A stretch of 8,920 nt of DNA from Desulfovibrio sp. GTDB lineage: Bacteria > Desulfobacterota > Desulfovibrionia > Desulfovibrionales > Desulfovibrionaceae. Both the position numbers and the translations under genes were made by a program. The stretch is taken from the NCBI GenBank assembly GCA_003525525.1, contig DQED01000284.1, positions 802-9,721 on the forward strand. Reading direction: 5' to 3'. The notes below the pieces were generated by a model. It ran no database searches and was not told the origin of the DNA. It was given only the letters and a program-made list of their open reading frames with translations. This document shows positions 1 to 5,494 of the stretch, piece after piece (within the stretch, counting starts at the first letter, position 1; every line of letters starts with the position of its first letter).

Positions 1-215
1 CCGTCCCAGGCCACGGCCTTGAACTCGGGGGTGAAGCCGGCTTCCTTGCCGGCGGCCTTCATGTAGTCGATGGCGTAGCCGGTGATCTGCTTGTCGGCGT
101 TGACGAACTCCATGGGCGGCCAGGTGGCGTCCGTGGCGAAGACGATGGTTTTCGCCAGGGTGGGGGAGGCCGTCAAGGCGACGAGGGCCAGGGACAGAAC
201 GAGTTTTTTGACCAT
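1..215 (-). CDS. Amino-acid ABC transporter periplasmic binding protein, N-terminal part
   Basis: The first 71 codons of a gene that runs off the left edge. It starts at ATG 215 with AAGGAG a few bases upstream on the minus strand. The N-terminus is a classic signal peptide: Met-Val-Lys-Lys, then a Leu/Ala/Val core, ending near Pro-Thr-Leu-Ala (residues 18-21). The mature protein opens with KTIVFATDATWPPMEF, followed by a Gly-Tyr-x-Ile-Asp stretch (ITGYAIDYMKAAG). This is the start typical of family 3 solute-binding proteins (SBP_bac_3, usually about 250 residues), which capture polar or basic amino acids in the periplasm for an ABC importer. The substrate cannot be read from this fragment. 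The permease and ATPase genes, if linked, would lie beyond the left edge. The aminotransferase gene lies 138 bases upstream on the same strand, so co-transcription is possible. Family assignment is fairly secure and specificity is unknown. Confidence 0.85.
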   Translation of the reverse strand, partial: MVKKLVLSLALVALTASPTLAKTIVFATDATWPPMEFVNADKQITGYAIDYMKAAGKEAGFTPEFKAVAWD

Positions 216-353
216 GGAAGACTCCTTTGTGGGTCTGCAAATAAAGTGGGGACATCCCCCTTCGAGCCCGTGCAGCGTTCACGCCCTTGTGGCGGAAACG
301 TCACAAAAATTCAAGGTCATCGGACCGCAAATGCGCTTGCTCCGGCGATTTTC
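216..353. other. Intergenic gap with weak palindromes
   Basis: This 138-base gap lies between the aminotransferase stop and the binding-protein start, both on the minus strand. It is more A/T-rich than its surroundings. It holds a short inverted repeat GGGGA-CA-TCCCC at 248-259 and a weak interrupted hairpin at 321-344 (CGGA/TCCG plus GCAA/TTGC with a two-base bulge). Neither has a U-tract placed to make a convincing intrinsic terminator. An A/T-rich patch read TTTATT on the minus strand, about 25 bases before the binding-protein start, could be a -10 element, but I see no matching -35. I therefore claim no promoter or terminator here. Confidence 0.4.
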
Positions 354-1481
354 CTAAGCCCGCGCCGCATCCCAAAATTGGCAAAATTCGCCAAGCGTTT
401 TCAGGTTTTCCGCAAAATCCGTCCGTCCGAATCCGATGCGGAAACGCTCCGGCCACTGCGCGCCGTAGAGCCTGCCCGGCAACAGCAGCAGCCCGGCCTC
501 GTCGAGGGCGGCCCGGCAAAAGGCGTCCGCGTCGCCGGAAACGAGGCCAGGGAAGGCGGTCAGGCCGCCGCGCGGCGGCACGAAATGGAACATGCCCGCG
601 CGGGCGTGGAAAAAGTCCGCAAGCAGCGCGCGGTTGCGCCCGAGCAGCTCCCGCATGCGGCCAAGGAGCGCCTCGCGCGCGCGAAGCGCGCATACGGCCA
701 GGTACTCCGAGACCGCCGAGCCGCAGATGGAGAGGTAATCCTTGACCGCGGCCATGCGGGCGAGCTGCTCCCGGTCGCGGCAGGCCGCCCAGCCCACGCG
801 AAGCCCGGCCAGGCCGAAGGATTTGGACATGACGCCAAGGGAGACCGCGCGGTCGTCCAGATCGCAGGCCGCGGGCAGCGGCGCGACTCCGTCGGCCTCG
901 GAAAAGCGGTAGACCTCGTCGGAAAAGACCCTGGCCCCGCGTTCCCGGGCCATTTCCAGCATGGACGCGAACACCTCGGGCGTGGGCATGTACCCCGTGG
1001 GGTTGTGCGGAAAATTGAGCACCAGCGCCTTGGCCCGGCCGCCGAGCAGCGCCCCGAGTTCGGCCATGTCCGGAGCGAATCCCCAGGCCGGGTCGCACAG
1101 CCATGCGGAGGCGTGCGCGCCAAGGCCCACGGCCACGTCGGTCAGGGACTGGTAGCAGGGCGTGGGCACGACGACGGCGTCGCCCGGGCAGAGCGTTGCC
1201 GCCATGAAGGTGTAGATGGCTTCCTCGGCCCCGACATGGACCAGGACGTCGTCCGGGGAAATGGATTCGTAAAGCTCCGCGATGGCCTCGCGCAGTTCGG
1301 GCGCGCCCCGGGAATCGGTGTAGCCCAGGCGCAGCCGGGAAAGCCCGGCCTCGGCCCCGGGCACGAGCGCGAACAGGTCCGCCACGGACAGGGTTTCGCC
1401 GTCCGAGGCGCAAAGCAGCCGCGGCGCGGTGAATTCATGTTCGGCGAAAAAACGTTCCAGGCGAAAAGGGGGGAGTTGCAC
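354..1481 (-). CDS. Class I/II PLP-dependent aminotransferase
   Basis: A complete 375-residue fold-type I aminotransferase (COG0436-like), close to the usual length. Key elements are in order: Tyr110 in TPCYQSL (ring stacking), Asn160 in NFPHNPTG, Asp188 and Tyr191 in SDEVY, the Schiff-base Lys220 in MSKSFGLAGLRVGW with the phosphate-contacting Arg228, and a C-terminal carboxylate-binding Arg (346 or 348) in RFRIGFGR. It is a cytosolic enzyme expected to move an amino group between an amino acid and a 2-oxo acid. A lyase-type or biosynthetic member cannot be excluded, and the substrate is unknown. The start is GTG 1481 because AAGGAAGG sits 8 bases upstream. An ATG at 1538 is possible in the same frame but lies upstream of the likely -10 box. 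The frame stays open far upstream of the start, an artefact of high GC. The gene diverges from the DUF2905 gene, leaving 61 bases between the starts. Confidence 0.9.
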   Translation of the reverse strand: MQLPPFRLERFFAEHEFTAPRLLCASDGETLSVADLFALVPGAEAGLSRLRLGYTDSRGAPELREAIAELYESISPDDVLVHVGAEEAIYTFMAATLCPGDAVVVPTPCYQSLTDVAVGLGAHASAWLCDPAWGFAPDMAELGALLGGRAKALVLNFPHNPTGYMPTPEVFASMLEMARERGARVFSDEVYRFSEADGVAPLPAACDLDDRAVSLGVMSKSFGLAGLRVGWAACRDREQLARMAAVKDYLSICGSAVSEYLAVCALRAREALLGRMRELLGRNRALLADFFHARAGMFHFVPPRGGLTAFPGLVSGDADAFCRAALDEAGLLLLPGRLYGAQWPERFRIGFGRTDFAENLKTLGEFCQFWDAARA

Positions 1482-1489
1482 GGCGATTG

Positions 1490-1497
1490 CCTTCCTT
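1490..1497 (-). promoter_or_regulatory. Ribosome-binding site fixing the GTG start
   Basis: On the minus strand this reads AAGGAAGG, with 8 bases before the GTG start of the aminotransferase. No comparable purine run precedes the in-frame ATG at 1538, so this site decides the start. Confidence 0.65.
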
Positions 1498-1508
1498 GTG
1501 CCATGGGG

Positions 1509-1514
1509 ATAATA
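1509..1514 (-). promoter_or_regulatory. Candidate -10 box of the aminotransferase promoter
   Basis: On the minus strand this reads TATTAT, 5 of 6 matches to TATAAT. Transcription would start near 1502, about 20 bases before the GTG start. No good -35 box is found at 16-18 bases spacing (the 17-base position reads TGCCCG), so the promoter is either weak or activator-dependent. It overlaps the plus-strand -10 box almost completely. Confidence 0.4.
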
Positions 1515-1542
1515 TTCCAATCGGAAACAAGCGGGCATACCG

Positions 1543-1785
1543 ATGAATTTTTCTCCCGGCAAGCTGCTTTTGTTCCTGGGGCTCGCATTGGCCTGCGTGG
1601 GCGCGCTCATGCTCCTGGCCGACCGCCCGGGACTGTGGCGCGACCTGTGGCAACGCCTGCCGCTGGGACGCCTTCCCGGCGACGTGCGCATCGAACGCGA
1701 AGGTTTTTCGGTGTACGTCCCTTGGGTCACATGCCTCGTCATCAGCATTGGCCTGTCCCTGCTGGCCTCCTGGTTCCGGAAATGA
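1543..1785 (+). CDS. DUF2905 family small membrane protein
   Basis: An 80-residue protein with two hydrophobic segments, about residues 7-26 and 60-77. Between them is a short hydrophilic stretch containing GRLPGDVRIEREGFSVYVP. The Leu-Pro-Gly-Asp core followed by Arg-x-Glu-x-x-x-Phe and an aromatic residue is the hallmark of DUF2905 (PF11146), found in small bacterial proteins of this length with two membrane spans. Its biochemical role is unknown. The ATG at 1543 has only a weak upstream purine stretch (GCGGG). It is first in a same-strand run: the permease begins 65 bases after its stop. Family assignment is confident and no function is proposed. Confidence 0.85.
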   Translation: MNFSPGKLLLFLGLALACVGALMLLADRPGLWRDLWQRLPLGRLPGDVRIEREGFSVYVPWVTCLVISIGLSLLASWFRK

Positions 1786-1850
1786 CGCCTCGCATCCGTC
1801 ACCGCGCCGGCATTGTCCCCCCGCACGAATTGTGCTAGCCCTGCCTCCCT

Positions 1851-2969
1851 ATGCCATTCGACATCTCCCAGGCGCTTCGCACCAACAAGACCCTCGCCAT
1901 CTGGGCCGCCTTCTTCGGCCTGGTCTGGCTGATCAACTATTACGGCCTGTTCGGACTGGTTTTCATCACCTACATCCTCTGCTTTCTCTTCAGCGGCCCC
2001 ATCGAGACCCTGACGAGACGCACGAAGCTGCCCCGCACGCTGTGGGCCGTGGTGCTCTACCTCGTCTTCGTGGCCCTGGTGCTGTTGCTCGTTTCCTCGG
2101 TGTTGCCCAAGCTCGGGTCCGAATCCTCCGCCTTTCTCAAAAAGCTGCCCGACACCCTGGAAACCCTGCGCAAACACCTCGACCAATGGGCCTGGCTCGC
2201 GCCGGACATGGCCGCGCCCATCTCCAAGGTGAAGGATTACCTCACCCTGGAAGCTCTGGTCGGCGTCAAGACCGAGACGCTGTTCACCCTGGCCGTCAAC
2301 TCGCTCAACCAGATATCCATCTACGTCTCCACGTTCCTCCTCGGCACGCTGTTCAGCTTTCTCATCATGCTCGATCTGCCCAACCTGCGCGCCAAGACCA
2401 TCGCGCTGCGCGACTCGCGGCTGCGCGACATCTACGACGTCACCGCCCGCAGCGTGGTGCGCTTCGCCGTGGTCGTGGGCATGGGATTTCGGGCGCAGAT
2501 GATGATCGCCGGCGTCAACACCGCGCTTACGGCCGTGGGCATGGTCGTCCTCGGCATCGAACCGGTCATCCTGCTGTCCACGGTGGTCTTTTTCTGCGGC
2601 CTCATCCCCGTGCTCGGCACCTTCATCTCCTCGGCGCCCATCGTGCTCGTCGCGGTCAACACCACCGGCCCCGGACACGCCCTGTGGGCCGTCGTCATGA
2701 TCATCATCGTGCACACCATCGAAACCTACGTGCTCAATCCCCGCATCGTGGCCGCCATGTTCAAGATCAGCCCGCTGATCACCCTCATGATCCTCTACGT
2801 CGGCCACAAACTCTTCGGCCTGTGGGGCATGGTCCTCGGCGTGCCGGTTTCCGTGTTCCTCTACCGCCATGTCATCCTCGGCAACGACTTCCACCTGTGC
2901 CGGCCCAGCGAATCGATGAAGGACTGCCTGCGGCGCGATCCGCAAACCACCGACGCAACAAAGGAATGA
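1851..2969 (+). CDS. AI-2E family transporter (permease)
   Basis: A 372-residue integral membrane protein of the AI-2E transporter family (PF01594; PerM/TqsA-like), near the usual length of about 350. Hydrophobic pairs lie at about 14-48 and 64-84. A soluble loop at about 85-150 contains the expected amphipathic stretch, and a second group of membrane segments spans about 155-175, 205-265, 275-293 and 307-337. Family signatures are LGIEPVILLSTVVFFCGLIPVLGTF (234-258, given in part), the ETYVLNPRIV stretch at 291-300, and GLWGMVLGVPV (323-333). The family name comes from an E. coli autoinducer-2 exporter, but members also include ion antiporters and uncharacterised permeases, so quorum signalling should not be inferred. 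The ATG lacks an upstream Shine-Dalgarno sequence and an in-frame TAG lies 15 bases before it. The Sel1 gene starts 4 bases after its stop, which suggests an operon. Confidence 0.9.
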   Translation: MPFDISQALRTNKTLAIWAAFFGLVWLINYYGLFGLVFITYILCFLFSGPIETLTRRTKLPRTLWAVVLYLVFVALVLLLVSSVLPKLGSESSAFLKKLPDTLETLRKHLDQWAWLAPDMAAPISKVKDYLTLEALVGVKTETLFTLAVNSLNQISIYVSTFLLGTLFSFLIMLDLPNLRAKTIALRDSRLRDIYDVTARSVVRFAVVVGMGFRAQMMIAGVNTALTAVGMVVLGIEPVILLSTVVFFCGLIPVLGTFISSAPIVLVAVNTTGPGHALWAVVMIIIVHTIETYVLNPRIVAAMFKISPLITLMILYVGHKLFGLWGMVLGVPVSVFLYRHVILGNDFHLCRPSESMKDCLRRDPQTTDATKE

Positions 2970-2973
2970 GGTC

Positions 2974-3585
2974 TTGGGACGCGCAGTGCATCTCGTCGCG
3001 ACCGTGTTGACGGCCACGTGTCTTCTCGTCGCGCCCCACGCGGCGCAAGCCGGCCTGGAGGAAGGGGTCAAAGCCTACCGCGAAGGCGATTACGCCAGGG
3101 CTCTGGAGGAATTCCTGCCCGTGGCCGCCGCCGGGGACGTCACCGTGCAAAACCAGGTGGCCGCCATGTACTACACCGGCCAGGGCACACCTCAGGATTT
3201 TGCCAAGGCTGCGGAGTGGTTCAAGAAATCCGCTTTGCTCGGCAACGCGGACGGCCAATACTGCCTGGGCAAACTCTACTACTACGGCCAGGGCGTGGCC
3301 CAGAACTTCAGCGACGCCGCCAAACTGCTCACCGACGCCGGCCTCGCCGGCAAGGGCGGCGCGCAATACCTTCTTGCCACCCTCTATCTCTACGGCAAAG
3401 GCGTCTCCAAAAACACCGTCAAAGCCTATTTCTGGTCCATCCTGGCCGTCGCCGCGCCGGACCTGCCCGCCGAAGACAAAACCGCCGCCACCTCCCTGCG
3501 CGACCAGATCGAAGCCATGCTCGCTCCGCGCCAGGTCGAATCCATCCAGACCATGGCCAAGAACTGGTCGCCGCGCCGTAAGTGA
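2974..3585 (+). CDS. Exported Sel1-repeat protein
   Basis: A 203-residue protein with a signal peptide (hydrophobic core about 5-20, likely cleavage after AAQA at 26). A TPR-like helix pair follows at about 28-54, then three consecutive 36-residue Sel1 units at 55-90, 91-126 and 127-162. Their repeated core reads as x-Tyr-x-x-Gly-x-Gly-x-x-x-(D/N) followed by Ala-rich helices, for example MYYTGQGTPQDFAKAAEWF. Sel1 solenoids are protein-interaction scaffolds, so a periplasmic adaptor role is the reasonable inference. No enzyme domain is visible. The tail after 163 is charged and helical. I chose TTG 2974 because AAGGA lies 8 bases upstream and this start keeps an Arg in the n-region. A GTG at 2986 in the same frame is the alternative. 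Only 4 bases separate it from the permease stop, so the two are probably co-transcribed. Confidence 0.85.
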   Translation: MGRAVHLVATVLTATCLLVAPHAAQAGLEEGVKAYREGDYARALEEFLPVAAAGDVTVQNQVAAMYYTGQGTPQDFAKAAEWFKKSALLGNADGQYCLGKLYYYGQGVAQNFSDAAKLLTDAGLAGKGGAQYLLATLYLYGKGVSKNTVKAYFWSILAVAAPDLPAEDKTAATSLRDQIEAMLAPRQVESIQTMAKNWSPRRK

Positions 3586-3597
3586 CGCGGTGAGGTG

Positions 3598-3653
3598 GGA
3601 GAAGGGAGAAGAGGAAACATGCAAGGCAGTTTCATTCGTTCTTTCCCCTCTCC
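3598..3653. terminator. Possible two-way terminator between converging genes
   Basis: An imperfect inverted repeat pairs 3598-3609 with 3642-3653 at 11 of 12 positions (one A-C mismatch, one G-T wobble). Nested inside is a perfect GAAAC/GTTTC stem (3614-3618 with 3629-3633). It spans the 46-base gap between the Sel1 stop and the glycosyltransferase stop and runs into the 3' end of the latter. No clear U-tract follows on either strand and the outer loop is large, so the terminator call is tentative. Confidence 0.3.
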
Positions 3654-5329
3654 ATTCCGTCAGTGATTCGCCGCACTTCCGCGTATTTCCCCCTCAAATC
3701 CTCCCGCAGCGACTCCAAATTGCCGCGCCAGAGGCGCTCGGCGTCGGCGTCGGAAACCTTGTGTTCCAGTTTGATCTTGTTGCCCATGATGTGGGCGACT
3801 TGCGCCATGTCCTGCGCCATGGCGAGGCTCGAGCCCTGCTTGTGGGCGACGCGGACGGTGCCGTCGTAGACGGCGGGGCGGCCGGCGAGGAAGGCGCGGA
3901 TGTCGCGGTCGAGGTCGTCGAACTGGGTGGGGTTGAAGCGGATGTCGAAGCCGCCGACTGCCTCGAGGGAGGCACGCGGCAGCAGGTGGCAGCAGCCGGA
4001 GACGGAGAGGCAGGGGCGGGTGTAGGCGTAGAGTCCCAGGTCCGGCGCGCCCCGGCAGGGTTCGCAGACGAAGAGGCGTTCGTTGGTTTCGGGCAGGTTT
4101 TGCTCACCCGTTTGCGGCGGGAAGAGGTTGAAGTCGGCGGACTGGTGGTCGTTTGGCGCGTCCTTGTCCACGATGGCGCAGCCGATGGCCCCGGCATCGG
4201 GGTGGTCGCGGCCGGTTTGCAGGAGCCGGGCGAGCCAGTCGGGTTCGGGGAAGGCGTCGTCGAGGAAGGCCACGTTGCGGCAGGCGGCGACTTCGGGCAG
4301 GGCGAGCAGCCAGTTGCGCGCGCCGGGCGCGCCGATGTTGACGGGCAGCGCGACGTGCCGGAAGCGGCCTGCGGGAAAAAGCGGGGCCACGTCGCGCAGG
4401 ACGTCGGCCGTGTGGTCGCTGGAGCCGTTGTCGAGGACCGCCACGAGCGCGCCGCCGAGGTCGGTTGCGGCCAGGTGAGTGAGGCATTCCCGGAACAGTT
4501 CGGCCTTGTTCATGGAGTAGAGGCACACGGCCGCTTCGCCGGCTTCCGGGGCGGGCGGCGCGGGCGTGGGGCGCGAAAGGGCATGGGCGCGAAGCGTAAG
4601 GTTGCCGTGCTGGGGCAGCGCGCGCCATGTGCCGAGGCAGGCGGCGAGCGCTTCATCCGTGCGGCCCAGGCGTTCCAGGCAGTGCGAGGCGGCGATGGCG
4701 GCATAGAGGCCCCAGGCGTCCGGGTCGAGGGCGGCGAGTTTTTCGAGGGCGGTTTCCGGAGGCAGGCGCAGCACGGCCAGTTCGGCGGCGAGCCGGGCGA
4801 AAAGGGGCGGCGGGATGCTCCCGGCGAAGCCGTCGAGAAGGGCCGTGGCGAGGCCTGCGTCCGGCAGGCGGCACAGGCTGCCGAAGGCCGGGGCGAGTCG
4901 GCCCAGGGCGTGGGTCTTGTCCTTGGCGGCCACTTCCAGGTAGCGCGCGACGAGGTCGGCGTCGCCGCTGGCGCGAATCTGTTCGAAGGGAATGTCCGTC
5001 GGCGCGTGGTGCATGGCCGTTGCGACAAGGCGCACCGTGGCCGCGGCCCGGGGCGGCAGGAAGGGGCGGTCGCGCTGTGTTTCTTCGAGGAGGGCGAGGC
5101 TTGCCGCGTCGAAGGGGTTTTCCGCGAACGCCAGGGCGAGCAGTCCCTGCGCGGCGGCCAGGCAGTCGGCGTTGTCCTGCCCGAGGAGGATGCGGCACAG
5201 GGACAGGCGCAGTTCCTTCTGCTCGCTCGTCAGGGCCCAGAGGGGCAGGGCGTCCAGGATGGCGGGCAAGAATTCCGGCGAGGGAACGGGCAGGGCGGGC
5301 AGGGGCATGAAACCGGTCGCGGACGGCAT
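3632..5329 (-). CDS. Family 2 glycosyltransferase with TPR-like N-terminal half
   Basis: A 565-residue protein with no signal peptide or membrane span. Residues about 15-255 are Leu/Ala-rich helices. The stretch 203-245 (AWGLYAAIAASHCLERLGRT, then DEALAAC) looks like a TPR unit. The second half is a GT-A fold glycosyltransferase of family GT2: VAVLDNGSSDHTADVL (296-311), ALPVNIGAPGARNWLL (327-342), FLDDAFPEPDWL (355-366) in place of the usual DxD segment, SGCCHLLPR (444-452), GGFDIRFNPTQFDDLDRDI (459-477) and VAHKQGSS (494-501). Such enzymes transfer a sugar from a nucleotide-sugar donor in the cytosol; the acceptor is unknown here. The DxD segment appears one Asp shorter than usual. The start ATG 5329 has AAGGA 5 bases upstream. 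A TTG at 5395 extends the frame by 22 residues without support. It lies downstream of the nucleotidase but is probably separated from it by the hairpin at 5437-5472. Confidence 0.85.
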   Translation of the reverse strand: MPSATGFMPLPALPVPSPEFLPAILDALPLWALTSEQKELRLSLCRILLGQDNADCLAAAQGLLALAFAENPFDAASLALLEETQRDRPFLPPRAAATVRLVATAMHHAPTDIPFEQIRASGDADLVARYLEVAAKDKTHALGRLAPAFGSLCRLPDAGLATALLDGFAGSIPPPLFARLAAELAVLRLPPETALEKLAALDPDAWGLYAAIAASHCLERLGRTDEALAACLGTWRALPQHGNLTLRAHALSRPTPAPPAPEAGEAAVCLYSMNKAELFRECLTHLAATDLGGALVAVLDNGSSDHTADVLRDVAPLFPAGRFRHVALPVNIGAPGARNWLLALPEVAACRNVAFLDDAFPEPDWLARLLQTGRDHPDAGAIGCAIVDKDAPNDHQSADFNLFPPQTGEQNLPETNERLFVCEPCRGAPDLGLYAYTRPCLSVSGCCHLLPRASLEAVGGFDIRFNPTQFDDLDRDIRAFLAGRPAVYDGTVRVAHKQGSSLAMAQDMAQVAHIMGNKIKLEHKVSDADAERLWRGNLESLREDLRGKYAEVRRITDGMERGKNE

Positions 5330-5436
5330 GGCGGTCCTTTTCCCTTGGTTGCGATGGTGGTAGGCTGCCTTCCGCACTACGGAAACCCCGGTCAAAAGTC
5401 CATCGGCCGCTCTTCGTGGTCGGATTTCCCCATAGG
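5330..5436. other. Leader region of the glycosyltransferase gene
   Basis: The gap upstream of the glycosyltransferase. On the minus strand it contains TTGACC (5395 to 5390), a good -35-like hexamer, but no TATAAT-like box lies 16-18 bases downstream, so I do not call a promoter. A small perfect inverted repeat TTCCG-CACTA-CGGAA sits at 5370-5384, inside where that spacer and -10 would be. It could be an operator or a minor RNA hairpin. Confidence 0.3.
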
Positions 5437-5472
5437 GGCGGTCCGGGAGGGACAGCGTCCCTCCCGGCCGCC
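5437..5472. terminator. Strong GC hairpin downstream of the nucleotidase
   Basis: An 11-bp perfect stem, CCGGGAGGGAC (5443-5453) with GTCCCTCCCGG (5457-5467), has a 3-base loop AGC. It is extended by GGCGG/CCGCC (5437-5441 with 5468-5472) past a single bulged T at 5442, giving 16 pairs in all. It begins 22 bases after the nucleotidase stop on the minus strand and precedes the glycosyltransferase gene. Its stability and position suggest a transcription terminator or 3'-end stabiliser. No U-tract follows on the minus strand, so it is not a textbook intrinsic terminator. Confidence 0.55.
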
Positions 5473-5494
5473 GGAGGCGTTTCCCCTCCCATGT

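Larger units (their letters stand above)
1487..1515 (+). promoter_or_regulatory. Candidate promoter of the DUF2905-permease-Sel1 run
   Basis: TTGCCT (1487-1492) and TAATAT (1510-1515) are separated by exactly 17 bases. Each matches 4 of 6 positions of the sigma-70 consensus. The predicted transcription start, near 1522, would give a leader of about 20 bases before the ATG at 1543. The -35 box overlaps the leader and ribosome-binding region of the divergent aminotransferase gene. Confidence 0.5.

Noticed and set aside
321..344. Terminator hairpin after the aminotransferase.
   Set aside because: Only two 4-bp stems separated by a bulge. The nearest T run on the minus strand is over 10 bases downstream of the stem.
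216..353. A sigma-54 or strong sigma-70 promoter for the binding protein.
   Set aside because: No GG-N10-GC pair is present at the candidate TTTGCA, and no -35 box fits the TTTATT patch.
246..1838. A 530-codon plus-strand open frame over the aminotransferase.
   Set aside because: Antisense shadow. Arg/Gly/Ala-rich with no domain, while the minus strand has full aminotransferase motifs.
1851..2969. Autoinducer-2 quorum-sensing export.
   Set aside because: The family name alone does not show function. No luxS, lsr or other signalling gene is in view.
1482..3071. Extension of the aminotransferase frame on the minus strand to about 905 codons.
   Set aside because: The extra part is antisense to the DUF2905, permease and Sel1 genes and reads as His/Asp/Gly-rich low complexity. 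A well-placed ribosome-binding site supports the GTG at 1481.
5367..5395. Promoter with TTGACC -35 upstream of the glycosyltransferase.
   Set aside because: The bases at the 17-base spacing read GAAGGC, not a -10 box. Kept only as a note on the leader.
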